This document shows, one piece after another, positions 52,591 through 61,482 of a stretch of DNA of 64,000 bases. The notes beneath the pieces are model-generated. The model had not been told where the DNA came from. It ran no database searches and saw only the letters and a list, made by a program, of their open reading frames with translations. The position numbers and the translations under genes were made by a program. Source of the DNA: Arthrobacter sp. OVS8 (lineage in GTDB: Bacteria > Actinomycetota > Actinomycetes > Actinomycetales > Micrococcaceae); assembly GCA_028370155.1 (NCBI GenBank), contig CP116670.1, positions 2,232,001 to 2,296,000 of the forward strand, given 5' to 3'. Each line of letters starts with the position of its first letter. The first letter of the stretch is position 1.

Positions 52591-53130
52591 ATGAACGTTC
52601 GCACTCCTGACCCGAACCCCGGCTGGCTCTCCGACGATGATTTGTTCGAGGCCCGCGGCCGGTTGCCCATGGTCTACGTCGAGGCCGTCCCGGTCCGGCT
52701 GGATCCGCTCGGGTTTGTGAACGAGGTCGGCACGCTCCTGCAGGCCGACGAGGACGGCAACATGATCCGCTCGCTGGTGTCCGGCCGGGTGCTGTACCGG
52801 GAGACCATCCGCGCGGCCCTGCTGCGCCACATGGAAAAGGACCTGGGCCCGCTCGCGTTTCCGCAGCTGCCTATCAGCCCGGTGCCGTTCACGGTGGCGG
52901 AGTACTTCCCGTCCCCGTCCCACACGGGTTTCACGGATGACCGCCAGCACGCGGTTGCGCTGGCATACATCATCCCGGTCACCGGCGAATGCTCCCCGCG
53001 CCAGGACGCCCTGGAACTGACGTGGATGACGCCGCAGGAAGTTATGAGCTCGGATGTCCAGCTCGAATTCAGCGGCGGCCGCGGCGCCTTGATCCGACAG
53101 GCCCTGGCCTTCGCCGGCGTCGGGAACTGA
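52591..53130 (+). CDS. NUDIX-like protein, DUF4916 type
   Basis: A 179-residue protein with the DUF4916 layout: WLSDDDLFEARGRLPMVYVE near the start, GTLLQADEDGNMIRSLVSGR, then GRVLYRETIRAALLRHMEKD as a degenerate Nudix box (the GX5E part is kept, the REXXEE part is not). The C-terminal half has VALAYIIPVTGECSPRQDAL. Nucleoside-diphosphate hydrolysis is therefore uncertain. TAGAAC ends seven bases before the ATG. The frame is intact. Confidence 0.8.
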   Translation: MNVRTPDPNPGWLSDDDLFEARGRLPMVYVEAVPVRLDPLGFVNEVGTLLQADEDGNMIRSLVSGRVLYRETIRAALLRHMEKDLGPLAFPQLPISPVPFTVAEYFPSPSHTGFTDDRQHAVALAYIIPVTGECSPRQDALELTWMTPQEVMSSDVQLEFSGGRGALIRQALAFAGVGN

Positions 53131-53223
53131 CCGCAGCCGGCTGCGTCAACTGCCCTCCGCTGGCAGCCCGCGGGTGCCTTTGTAGACTGTTGGGCGGACC
53201 GCAAAAGAATTTAAGGACTCCAG

Positions 53224-53639
53224 ATGACCCACCCCCGGCCGCCCCGAACTACATCGAACAGCAGGCTGGATCTCTGCAGAGCGGCGATCATCTGCTCCTG
53301 CCCGACGGCAACCGCTCCGCCGAAATTCAGCGCGTGGACGTCGAAACCGACGATTTTGGGACCCCCGCCATGGTCTTGGCCACCCTCACCGGCGGCGGCG
53401 GACTCCGGATTGCGGCGGCGTCCACCGTCCTGATTCTGGAGGCGGCTGCCGAGGTCTGGGAAACCCCGTCCGACGACGAGGACTCGCCCTTGCAGCTCGT
53501 CGACGCGGCCCCGGAGGATGACAGCGTCGACGTCGACAGCGTTCATGCCGGCGCCGGCGCTCAGGACAAGGACGCGGAGAACGACGGCGACGCTGCCGCC
53601 GTCGTCGTTCCTCCCTGCCGCCCGCTCCGCCCGCCGTGA
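53224..53639 (+). CDS. Hypothetical protein with acidic C-terminus, one frameshift
   Basis: AAGGA precedes the ATG at 53224. Adding one C in the CCCCC run near 53238 gives MTHPPAAPNYIEQQAGSLQS, a small beta-rich fold with LLLPDGNRSAEIQRVDVETD, then an Asp/Glu-rich tail. The repaired length is 138 residues. Its stop overlaps the GTG of the next gene, so the two are coupled. I recognise no family. Confidence 0.55.
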
Positions 53640-54271
53640 GCGGCCCCAGCGAAGAGGACCTGGCCCTGATTCCTGCCCCGGCGGGGACACCCGAGTCCGT
53701 GGTGGAGGCGGCGGCCGGGGCGCACCCGAAGTCGGTGGGGGTGCTGCTGCTCAGCGAACGCCTGGCCAAGGGCATCAACACGAAGTCCGGCAGCTGCCTC
53801 AAGGACCTCAGCGACCTGGCGCAGGAGCTGTTCATCATCCTCAAGGATCCCGAGAACGCCCTCGCCGTCGCCGATCTGCTCAATGTGCTGCCCTTCGACG
53901 GCAACCGAGGCCGCTGGTCATCGGTGGAAGCCTCCCTGGCCCTGTCCAGCTACATCTGCCGCCAGCTCGGCCAGGAAGAACGGGCCGCCGTCTACGAGAA
54001 ATTCCTGCGCGCTCCCGAAGCCATGGAGACGGACCCGTTCAAGGCGCGGATCAACGCCAAGGTCCGCCAGCGCTCGCTCAACGAACCGAACCTGTACGAC
54101 AAGGAAATCTTCCGCTCGATGGACAACTCGAACCCGGATGCGGAACGCGAGTGGCGGCTCCTGCGGCTCGAGGCACTCCTGTTCCTGCGCGCCCACGGCG
54201 GATCGGAGACCATCGGCGCTACGGAGCTGGACCGCCGGATCGGCAACGAACTCGAGTCAGTCCGCTCCTAA
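53636..54271 (+). CDS. Conserved hypothetical helical protein (211 aa)
   Basis: A helical protein from the GTG at 53636 (GTGA overlap with the upstream gene). It holds GVLLLSERLAKGINTKSGSC, AQELFIILKDPENALAVADL and SSYICRQLGQEERAAVYEKF, spaced like tetratricopeptide-type helical pairs. Only general TPR-like architecture is visible and I cannot assign a family with certainty. No membrane segment. The frame is intact. Confidence 0.65.
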   Translation: MSGPSEEDLALIPAPAGTPESVVEAAAGAHPKSVGVLLLSERLAKGINTKSGSCLKDLSDLAQELFIILKDPENALAVADLLNVLPFDGNRGRWSSVEASLALSSYICRQLGQEERAAVYEKFLRAPEAMETDPFKARINAKVRQRSLNEPNLYDKEIFRSMDNSNPDAEREWRLLRLEALLFLRAHGGSETIGATELDRRIGNELESVRS

Positions 54272-54305
54272 GGCGTTTGGCCCCTACCCTCACGGCCGGC
54301 CGTTG

Positions 54306-54311
54306 TAGATT
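54306..54311 (+). promoter_or_regulatory. -10 box TAGATT placed for a leaderless ATG at 54318
   Basis: TAGATT ends seven bases before the ATG; the six bases between (CACCCC) contain no ribosome site. Confidence 0.5.
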
Positions 54312-54317
54312 CACCCC

Positions 54318-55043
54318 ATGACGAACAATCTGAGCGTTGTGATCAACTCCGACGCGCAGCAGGTTTGGACAATGCTGCGCGAACCCGCCAAGGTAGCCCA
54401 GTGGCACGGCTGGGAGGCCGACGACCAGGCGGCAGAGATCAATGAAATCTACTTCAGCCCCAATGTCATTGAAGGCGCCGACCACACCTCCCTGGTGGTC
54501 GACGGCGGGGACGTGTTCACCCTGAAACCGGTTCCGACCGGCACGGAAGTCAGCGTCACACGGGCCGCCGTGGACCACAATTCCGAGTGGGCCGCCTGGG
54601 ACGAGGACATCACCCAGGGCTGGCTGACGTTCATCCAGCAGCTCCGTTTTGCCCTTGAACGGCATCCGCACGGCAAACGCCGGACCTTTTTCTTCTCGGT
54701 CCCCGGGAACGATGGGTCCGCCATCGAAAACCTGGGACTGTCCGATGTTCCCAAGCCCGGTGAACCGTATTCGCTCACCCTGGCGACGGGCGAGGAAGTC
54801 TCCGGCAGGGTCTGGTTCCGCAGCAACCACCAGGTGGGGCTTACGGTCCACCACTACGCCGAGCACGGCGAGGGCCTGGTGATCGTGGCGGACCAGCCGG
54901 CCATCAAGGACATCCGGCCCGAGGGCGGGTCCCTGGTCATCGTCTCCACCTATGACCTCGGGGCGCACCAGCTGGAGTCCATCCGCAGCTACTGGGACAA
55001 GTGGCGGGCTGAGAACTACCCCACATCCGATCCGCTGCACTAA
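54318..55043 (+). CDS. SRPBCC (START-like) domain protein
   Basis: A 241-residue soluble protein. The first 110 residues form a short SRPBCC fold (LSVVINSDAQQVWTMLREPA, then HNSEWAAWDEDITQGWLTFI). The second half, from RRTFFFSVPGNDGSAIENLG, is a second domain with VWFRSNHQVGLTVHHYAEHG. The ligand is unknown. The frame is intact and the gene stands alone between the hypothetical pair and tgt. Confidence 0.7.
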   Translation: MTNNLSVVINSDAQQVWTMLREPAKVAQWHGWEADDQAAEINEIYFSPNVIEGADHTSLVVDGGDVFTLKPVPTGTEVSVTRAAVDHNSEWAAWDEDITQGWLTFIQQLRFALERHPHGKRRTFFFSVPGNDGSAIENLGLSDVPKPGEPYSLTLATGEEVSGRVWFRSNHQVGLTVHHYAEHGEGLVIVADQPAIKDIRPEGGSLVIVSTYDLGAHQLESIRSYWDKWRAENYPTSDPLH

Positions 55044-55076
55044 GGGTTGGCGGCTGTTAGCTGGCACACTTGAACG

Positions 55077-56374
55077 GTGCCAGCCAATCCTGAATCACCC
55101 GTGTCGCCGGTCCTGCCGGCCAGCAGTCCGAGTTTTCCTTCCGCGTGGGCAAACGCCTGAGCGAAAGTTGCGCGCCGTCGGAGGCTCAAATTGCGGCCAA
55201 CGGCGGGGAGTTCCTGGGCCGCACCGGCACCATCACCACTCCTCACGGCGAGATCCAGACCCCGGCGTTCATCGCCGTCGGCACCAAGGCCACCGTCAAA
55301 TCGGTGCTCCCGGAGTCCGTCGCGGAGCTGGGCGCGCAGGCCGTGCTGGCCAACGCCTACCACCTGTACCTGCAGCCCGGCGCGGACATCCTGGATGAGG
55401 CCGGCGGGCTGGGCGCGTTCATGAACTGGCGCGGGCCCACCTTCACCGACTCCGGCGGGTTCCAGGTGATGAGCCTGGGCTCGGGGTTCAAGAAGGTCAT
55501 CGACATGAAGTCGGTGGACAATTCGGGGCCCGATGACGCCGTCGCCCCCGGCAAGGAACGCCTGGCCCACGTGGACGAGGAAGGCGTGTGGTTCAAGAGC
55601 CACCTCAACGGCGACCGGCACCGCTTCAGCCCCGAAATCTCCATGAACGTCCAGCACCAGATCGGCGCGGACATCATGTTCGCTTTCGATGAGCTCACCA
55701 CGCTGCAGAATTCCCGCGGCTACCAGGAGGAGTCCCTGGAGCGGACCCGCCGCTGGGCCGAGCGCTGCATCACCGAGCATTTCCGCCTGACCGCTGAACG
55801 GGCGGGCAAGCCCTACCAGGCCCTGTTCGGGGTCATCCAGGGCGCGCAGTACGAGGACCTGCGCCGCAAGGCCTGCCGGGACCTGGGCGCGATGAACTTC
55901 GACGGCTTCGGCATCGGCGGCGCCCTGGAGAAGGAGAACCTGGGCACGATCGTGCGCTGGTGCAACGAGGAACTGCCGGAAAACAAACCCCGGCACCTGC
56001 TGGGCATCTCCGAACCGGACGACATTTTCACTGCGATCGAGAACGGCGCGGACACCTTCGACTGTGTCTCCCCCACTCGGGTGGCCCGGAACTCGGCGTT
56101 CTACCACCCCACCGGCCGGTACAACCTCTCCGGCGCCATGTACAAGCGCGACTTCGGCCCGCTGCAGGAAGGCTGCGACTGCTACGCCTGCCTGAACTAT
56201 TCGCGGGCCTACATCCACCACCTGTTCAAGGCCAAGGAAATGGTCTCCGCCACGCTGATCTCGATCCACAACGAGCGCTTTGTGGTGAAAATGGTCGACG
56301 ACGCCCGTCTCGCCATCGAGGCCGGCAACTTCTTCGAGTTCAAGGCCGAGACCCTGCGGAACTACTACTCCTAG
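55077..56374 (+). CDS. tgt: tRNA-guanine(34) transglycosylase, one frameshift
   Basis: Exchanges guanine for preQ1 or queuine at the wobble base of GUN tRNAs. From the GTG at 55077, a Pro/Ser-rich lead (MPANPESPVSPVLPASS) reaches EFSFRVGKRL after one G is restored near 55128. Catalytic Asp loops are NAYHLYLQPGADIL and FTDSGGFQVMSLGSG; the nucleophile region is GFGIGGALEKENL. The zinc site is CDCYAC plus a distal His (IHHLFKAKEM). The 432-residue length is slightly long because of about 20 extra N-terminal residues (SESCAPSEAQIAANGG). CACACT ends seven bases before the GTG. Confidence 0.92.
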
Positions 56375-56382
56375 GTTCCGGG

Positions 56383-56520
56383 GCCGGCGTCGAAATCGCC
56401 GGAAACGTGCCCGCCCGGCGTCGAAATCGCCGGAAGCGCGTTGGCCCGGCGACGAAATCGCCGGAAGCGTGCGGGGTCGCCGGAAGGTTCCGGCGACCCC
56501 GCAGCTTTCCGGCGACGTCG
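56383..56520. repeat. Hairpin repeat with three 31-bp direct units
   Basis: GAAATCGCCGGAA recurs at 56392, 56423 and 56454, an exact 31-bp period. The third copy forms the left arm of a large hairpin: TGCGGGGTCGCCGG (56470-56483), loop AAGGTT, CCGGCGACCCCGCA (56490-56503), with outer TCGCCGGAA/TTCCGGCGA arms. It lies between the convergent 3' ends of tgt and the oxidoreductase gene. Confidence 0.7.
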
Positions 56521-56565
56521 TGCTTCAGAACGTTCGACGGCGGCCCGCCGGCCGGCCGGTGCCGG

Positions 56566-57588
56566 TCAGCCCAGCTCCACAACCCGGGTCTCCAGCGCGC
56601 TGCGCCGGGCGGCGTCGAGGACTTCAAGGGTCCGCACCCCTCAGCGGCGGCACCGGTCCGGGTTCGCCGTCCCGGACCGCGCGGGCGAACTCGGTGTAGA
56701 ACCCGGCGTAGTTGCCCTGGGCCGAGGGCACCCGTGTGCGGCCGCCGCCACCGCGAGTGTCCCCCAGTTTTCCGGAACGTCGATCCCCCACGTGGCATGC
56801 TCCATGGCCGGGCGGCGGCCTGCGAACAGGGCGTCGGCCTGGACGTCGGCGCCCGAGGCGATGTAGCTGCCTTCGCTGCCGTAGGCGCGCAGTTCACGCG
56901 TGGTGGAATGGTTGAGTTTGCTGGCCGAGACCGTGGAGACGGCACCGGAGGAGTGCGTCAGCGTCAGGAAGAAGCCGCAGTCGGTGGGCTCGCCGAAGCG
57001 GTCCGTCCAGTCGAGGGTGGCGTAGACGTGGGTCGCCGGGCCCAGCAGCCACAGCATCTGGTCCACGAGGTGGCTTCCCAGATCGCGCAGTAGCCCGCCG
57101 GTGGCGCCGGTCTCGAGGGTGTCGGCGCCGTCCTGGTCCATAATCGAGTGCACCCGCCATACGTCCCCGAGTTGTCCCGAGGCAATGACCCCGGCCAGCG
57201 TGAGGATATCCGCGTCGCGGCGGCGGTTGTGATAGACGTTCAGGACCACGCCGGCCTGCCGGGCCGCCTCGTCAAGCTCCCGCGCCGAGGCGGCATCGGG
57301 GGCGAACGGCTTGTCCGCCACCACGTGGACGCCGGCTGCGATGGTCTCCAGCACCAGTTCGCGGCGGGTGTGCGGCGGCGTCGTGATGGTCACGGCGTCC
57401 ACACCGGCGTCGAGCATCTCCGTCAGGCTCCCGTAGACGGGAATCCCCGGAAAATCTTCAGCGACCTCCGCGCGTTTGTCCGGCGAGCGCGCCACGACGC
57501 CGGCCAGTTCGACGCCGTCGGCCGCCTCGATGAAGGGGGCGTGGAAGTACTTTCCGCCGGCTCCGTAGCCGACAACTCCGATGCGCAC
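56566..57588 (-). CDS. Gfo/Idh/MocA family oxidoreductase, three frameshifts
   Basis: NAD(P)-dependent sugar or polyol oxidoreductase, 341 residues after repair. GTG at 57588 begins MRIGVVGYGAGGKYFHAPFI with the Rossmann GxGxxG; HVVADKPFAPDA holds the DKP variant of the EKP motif, and GGLLRDLGSHLVDQMLWLLG is the catalytic region. The last 55 residues shift frame near 56722, 56655 and 56640; repaired, they read HGVPSAQGNYAGFYTEFARA and EVLDAARRSALETRVVELG, the normal end. GAGGAC precedes the start. It is the last gene reading away from the LacI regulator, separated from the isomerase gene by a repeat. Confidence 0.85.
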
Positions 57589-57652
57589 GGGGCAGTCCTC
57601 TCTGTTCGGGGTGCTCTGGGCTGCTGGGCTGACAAGGGTCCCCGCCGTCGAA

Positions 57653-57712
57653 GTCGCCGGAACCGTGCGGGGTCGCCGGAAGTTTACGGCGACCCCGCAG
57701 CTTTCCGGCGAC
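57653..57712. repeat. Complete CGCCGG hairpin repeat
   Basis: Inner arms TGCGGGGTCGCCG (57666-57678) and CGGCGACCCCGCA (57687-57699) with loop GAAGTTTA, outer arms GTCGCCGGAA (57653-57662) and TTCCGGCGAC (57703-57712). It lies 19 bases after the isomerase stop, where it can act as a terminator. Confidence 0.75.
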
Positions 57713-57730
57713 CCCGTGGTTACCAGGCGG

Positions 57731-58750
57731 TCAGTTCGTGAGATGCAGCGACGCCGAGAGCGCAGCGTCAGCGTCCCGCAGGACCTTGGCCGCCACCTGG
57801 AGGCCCTCGATCCGGCCCAGGGAGACATCCTCGTGCTCGATGTTGACCAGCATGTGCGGATCCACTTCGTACAGCGCGCGCAGGAACTCGGTCCAGTACG
57901 CGGTGTCGTGGCCGCGGCCCAGGGCCACGAAGTCCCAGGCGGAGTTCTTGGGCCATTCGTTGGCCCACTCGTCGCCGCCGAGGTTGGTGCGGCTTTCCTC
58001 CGGCGCGAGCCGGCGGAAGCTGTTGTCCAGGACCCCGTACAGCGCGGCGTTCTTCGTGTTCACGCGGACGTCCTTCGCGGCTGCCTGGAAGACCAGCGGA
58101 CCCAGCTCGCGGACCACCGCGACCGGATCCATCTGCTGCCAGAACAGGTGCGAGGCGTCCAGCTCGACGCCCACGTGCGTCGCGCCGGTGAGCTCGATGA
58201 GCTTGCGGACGTCGGCGGTGTTGAACACGATGTTCTGCGGGTGCAGTTCGAGGGCCACCTTCACGCCGTGGTCGGCGGCAAGCCGGTCGGTTTCCTTCCA
58301 GAAGTCGGCCGCGAGGCCCCACTGGTAGTCGAGCACGTCCAGGGCGGCCGAGTTCCAGGCGTTGACCACCCAGTTGACCGTGGTGGCCCCTGGCTCGCCT
58401 CCGGGCAGGCCGGACATGGTCACCACCCGGTCCTGTCCCAGCCGCTGCGCCAGCCGGATGGAGCGGCGGATGTCCTCGGCGTGCTTCTCGCCAATCTCAC
58501 GTTTGGGGTGCAGCGGGTTGCCGTTGCAGTTCAGGCCGGCGATCGAGACGCCGGTCCCCTCGAAAATCGCGAGGTAGTCGTCGCGGGCCGCGTCGCTTTC
58601 CAGGATCTGGTCCATGTTGGGGACGTGGACGGCCGGCAGGAATCCGCCCGTGTTGATTTCGATGCCGGTCAGCCCCAGACCGGCGACAACCTTGAGCGCC
58701 TCGGGAAGGGGCCGGTCGTGCAGGATTGCGTTGTAGACGCCGAGTTTCAT
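57731..58750 (-). CDS. Sugar phosphate isomerase/epimerase family protein (TIM barrel)
   Basis: A 339-residue xylose-isomerase-like TIM barrel. Metal-site segments: VALELHPQNIVFNT (Glu and His), VGVELDASHLFWQQ (Asp and His) and the late VNIEHEDVS (Glu). The N-terminus is MKLGVYNAILHDRPLPEALK. It resembles IolE/IolI-type or ketosugar epimerases acting with Gfo/Idh/MocA enzymes. The start overlaps the stop of the upstream oxidoreductase (ATGA). The frame is intact. Confidence 0.88.
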   Translation of the reverse strand: MKLGVYNAILHDRPLPEALKVVAGLGLTGIEINTGGFLPAVHVPNMDQILESDAARDDYLAIFEGTGVSIAGLNCNGNPLHPKREIGEKHAEDIRRSIRLAQRLGQDRVVTMSGLPGGEPGATTVNWVVNAWNSAALDVLDYQWGLAADFWKETDRLAADHGVKVALELHPQNIVFNTADVRKLIELTGATHVGVELDASHLFWQQMDPVAVVRELGPLVFQAAAKDVRVNTKNAALYGVLDNSFRRLAPEESRTNLGGDEWANEWPKNSAWDFVALGRGHDTAYWTEFLRALYEVDPHMLVNIEHEDVSLGRIEGLQVAAKVLRDADAALSASLHLTN

Positions 58751-59925
58751 AGCGTGACTTTCTGTCCGTTGTTGAGCGCGGATTCGGTGACGGCACCGAG
58801 CAGCTCCATGTTGCGCACGCCCTCGTCGAAGGTGGCACAGCGGGGCAGCGACTCCGCCTCGCCGATGCCGGCCACTTCCTCAAGGAACGCCCGGGCCTGG
58901 TACCCGAAGGCGTCGTTCTGGCCGAATCCGACCTCGGGGGCGTCCATGGCCAGGCCGCCGGCGATGTAGGGGTGTCCGGGCCCGAGGATCACCTGGCGGT
59001 AGCCGTTTTCGGTGCCGGAGCCGTCGTTGAGGAACAGCTGGATTTCGGCGGGGCGGCGCTGGTCGAACTTGGCTGCACCGTTCTCGCAGAACACTTCGAA
59101 GTTGAGGCTGTTGGCGTGTCCGGCGGCAACGCGGGAGACTTCAAAGCTTCCGGCGCCGCTTTCGAATTCTGCGGAGAAGGTCGCGTAGTCGTCGTTCTCG
59201 ACCGGCTCGAAGGTGTCACTGACCGCAACGTGGTCGTGGCCCATGACGGCGGCGAGGGGCAGCGGGCGCTTGTCGATGACGGTGCTGAGCCGTCCGCCGC
59301 TGATGGACTTGATGTCGCCGCAGAGGAACTCGGAGATGTACGTCAGGTGGCTTCCGACGTCGGCCAGCGCACCGGAGCCGGGGCCGCCCTTGTAGCGCCA
59401 GCTCATGGGGGCCGACGGGCTGAAACCGTAGTCGGTCCAGTAGCGGCCGCTGAAATGCAGGACGTTGCCCAGGACACCGGTGCGGATGAGGTCCCGGATG
59501 TAGGCGATGCCCGGTGTACGGCGGAACGTGAAACCGATCCGGGCAATCGAGTTCGCGTTACGGGCCGCGTCCGCCATGGCGCGGGCGTCCTCGATCGAGT
59601 CGCTGAGCGGCTTTTCGCACAGTACATGCTTCCCGGCGGCCAGCAGTCCCTCTACAACTTCACGGTGGAGGGAGTTCGCGATGACGACGCTCACGACGTC
59701 GATATCATCGGCTTCGGCGATCGCCTGCCATGACGTGTCATTGCGTTCGTAGCCAAAGCGCTTCGCTGCCAGGGAGCCGAATTCCGCGTTCACATCACCG
59801 ATGGAAACCAGCCGGATCGGCGGAAGAACCGGGCTGTACAGCGATGACGCCGTCCGGTAGGCGGCTGCGTGCGCCTTCCCTGCCATACCTGCGCCGATTA
59901 CGGCGACTCCTAGACTGTCGGCCAT
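58747..59925 (-). CDS. Gfo/Idh/MocA family oxidoreductase
   Basis: A 392-residue NAD(P)-dependent dehydrogenase, first gene of the operon. MADSLGVAVIGAGMAGKAHA carries the Rossmann motif; KHVLCEKPLSDSIEDA is the canonical EKP motif; GGPGSGALADVGSHLTYISE is the catalytic Asp/His region. Such enzymes oxidise inositols, sugars or sugar acids. AAAGGAG precedes the ATG. The frame is intact. It is divergent from the LacI regulator with a TTGNAGCGCTNCAA operator in its leader. Confidence 0.9.
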   Translation of the reverse strand: MADSLGVAVIGAGMAGKAHAAAYRTASSLYSPVLPPIRLVSIGDVNAEFGSLAAKRFGYERNDTSWQAIAEADDIDVVSVVIANSLHREVVEGLLAAGKHVLCEKPLSDSIEDARAMADAARNANSIARIGFTFRRTPGIAYIRDLIRTGVLGNVLHFSGRYWTDYGFSPSAPMSWRYKGGPGSGALADVGSHLTYISEFLCGDIKSISGGRLSTVIDKRPLPLAAVMGHDHVAVSDTFEPVENDDYATFSAEFESGAGSFEVSRVAAGHANSLNFEVFCENGAAKFDQRRPAEIQLFLNDGSGTENGYRQVILGPGHPYIAGGLAMDAPEVGFGQNDAFGYQARAFLEEVAGIGEAESLPRCATFDEGVRNMELLGAVTESALNNGQKVTL

Positions 59926-59973
59926 CGATTTCTCCTTTGAAATTCGGTCAGGCCACCGGCCCGTTCCTCAAAA

Positions 59974-59987
59974 TTGGAGCGCTACAA
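59974..59987. promoter_or_regulatory. LacI-type operator in the leader of the oxidoreductase operon
   Basis: TTGGAGCGCTACAA is a 14-bp palindrome apart from one mismatched pair, centred on the AGCGCT core usual for LacI-family sites. It lies just after the expected transcription start of the operon. Confidence 0.65.
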
Positions 59988-60005
59988 AAATCTGCGCTGA
60001 ACAAA

Positions 60006-60034
60006 AGCGTAGTCATGTGAATATGTCCTGTCAA
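60006..60034 (-). promoter_or_regulatory. Promoter of the oxidoreductase operon
   Basis: On the minus strand TTGACA (60034-60029), 17 bases, TACGCT (60011-60006). The expected start near 59999 is 74 bases before the ATG. On the plus strand TATTCT (60047-60052) may be the regulator's -10. Confidence 0.6.
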
Positions 60035-60062
60035 TGGTTGGCGGACTATTCTCGGATGAGAC

Positions 60063-61091
60063 ATGAAAGGCTCTGCACATGACACTGAACGGCCCCGGAC
60101 ACGCCGCCCGACGATCTACGACGTCGCCAAGAGCGCCGGCGTCTCGCCGTCGCTGGTGTCACTCGTGCTGCAGAACCCGGCCAAGGTCAGCGAGAAGCGC
60201 CGGGAGGCGGTCCGGGCGGCCATGGCTGAGCTGGGATACCGGCCCAGCCGTGCTGCGACCACGCTCGCCAGCAGCCAGACCAAAAGCATCGGGCTTGTCA
60301 TTGACGACTTCCGGAACCTTTGGTTCGTGGACCTCCTGCGCGGACTGGAATCCGCCCTCTCCCCGCACGGCTACCAGGTCACCCTCGCGGACTCCCGCCC
60401 GGGCGAGAACCGCATCACGGAAGCGACGGACGGCCTGTTGTCCATGCACGTGGAGGGTCTCGTCATCGCCGCCGAGCCCAGCGAGTCCATGATGGCCGGA
60501 ACCTGGGTTCCCGCCGTCGTCGCCGGCTGGCGGGACGGGGTCCCCGCCGGGGCGGGCCTCATCACCAATGACGACGACGGCGGAGGCCGCCTTGCGGCAG
60601 AGCACCTGCTGGGGCTCGGCCATACGCGGATCGGACACTTGTCGGGCACCGGCGGGGCGGCCGCGCACCGGCGGGAAGGTTTCCGCAGCGGCGTCCTGGC
60701 GGCCGGCGTCGAGGTCCGGATCGCCGGGGAATCCCAGGGGACGTCCGAGGAGGACGGTTACGCTGCCTCCTGCTGGATTCTGGACCACTATCCGGATACG
60801 ACAGCCCTCTTCGCGGCCAACGACACCATGGCCCTGGGCGCCCTCGCCGCCGCCAAGGCCCGCGGTCTCTCCGTCCCGGCAGACCTCTCCGTGGTCGGCT
60901 ACGACAACTCCCAGCTGGCCAAGTCGCGGTATTTGGACATGTCCTCCGTGGACAACCGCAGCGACATTGTCGGCGTCGATGTCGCAAACACCCTGCTGGC
61001 GCGAATCCAGGACCCGACACTGGAACCTGAGCAAAAGCTGATCGAGCCCGTCCTCGTCATCCGCGGCACCACAGGCCGCGTAGCCGGCTGA
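60063..61091 (+). CDS. LacI family transcriptional regulator
   Basis: A 342-residue repressor. The HTH is TIYDVAKSAGVSPSLVSLVL at about residues 17-36, followed by the hinge KVSEKRREAVRAAMAELGYR. The periplasmic-binding-protein-like domain shows IGLVIDDFRNLWFVDLLRGL, GLITNDDDGGGRLAAEHLLG and ALFAANDTMALGALAAAKAR. An alternative start is the ATG at 60079, which has a better site (AAAGG) and would give MTLNGPGHAA joined to PTIYDVAK if one C is missing near 60110, in line with the rest of the window. It probably represses the divergent oxidoreductase/isomerase operon. Confidence 0.9.
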   Translation: MKGSAHDTERPRTRRPTIYDVAKSAGVSPSLVSLVLQNPAKVSEKRREAVRAAMAELGYRPSRAATTLASSQTKSIGLVIDDFRNLWFVDLLRGLESALSPHGYQVTLADSRPGENRITEATDGLLSMHVEGLVIAAEPSESMMAGTWVPAVVAGWRDGVPAGAGLITNDDDGGGRLAAEHLLGLGHTRIGHLSGTGGAAAHRREGFRSGVLAAGVEVRIAGESQGTSEEDGYAASCWILDHYPDTTALFAANDTMALGALAAAKARGLSVPADLSVVGYDNSQLAKSRYLDMSSVDNRSDIVGVDVANTLLARIQDPTLEPEQKLIEPVLVIRGTTGRVAG

Positions 61092-61130
61092 CGGGCACTC
61101 CGGGCCTCGGACGGCGCCGTCGTCGGCCGC

Positions 61131-61434
61131 GGCGACCCCTGCCGCCACCGAAATCGCCGGACAGCTGCCAGCTCGCCGTATGATCACGGCGATCCGGGAG
61201 CGAACCGGCGACCTCGCGCCGCCCAGCGCTCCGGCCACCCCTGCCCTCGCCGAAATCGCCGGACCCCTGCCAGCTCGCCGTATGATCGCGGCGATCCGGG
61301 AGCGAACCGGCGAACTCACGTTATCCAGCGCCGCGGCGACCCCTGCCGTCACCGAAATCGCCGGACCCCTGCCAGCTCGCCGTATGGTCACGGCGATCCG
61401 GGAGCGAACCGGCGACCTCACGTTGTCCACATAA
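61131..61434. repeat. Three tandem 102-bp units of the CGCCGG hairpin element
   Basis: ATGATC/ATGGTC landmarks fall at 61180, 61282 and 61384, an exact 102-bp spacing. Each unit contains ATCGCCGGA, then CTCGCCGT-N6-ACGGCGAT as an inner hairpin, then ACCGGCGA. Units differ by scattered substitutions. An open frame of three 34-residue repeats crosses the array only because 102 divides by three; no ribosome site or -10 box supports it. Confidence 0.75.
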
Positions 61435-61482
61435 CGACGGCGGGGCCTCCCGCTCGCTCCCACGACCCGGGACGCTAGGGGC

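Noticed and set aside
56392..56484. Three 31-bp periodic repeats considered as a small CRISPR array.
   Set aside because: The period includes only about 18 bases of non-identical sequence, there are no cas genes, and the units are part of the hairpin repeat family.
61180..61434. An 84-residue open frame made of three 34-residue repeats.
   Set aside because: The repeat is explained at DNA level as tandem copies of the hairpin element; there is no ribosome site or well-spaced -10 box.
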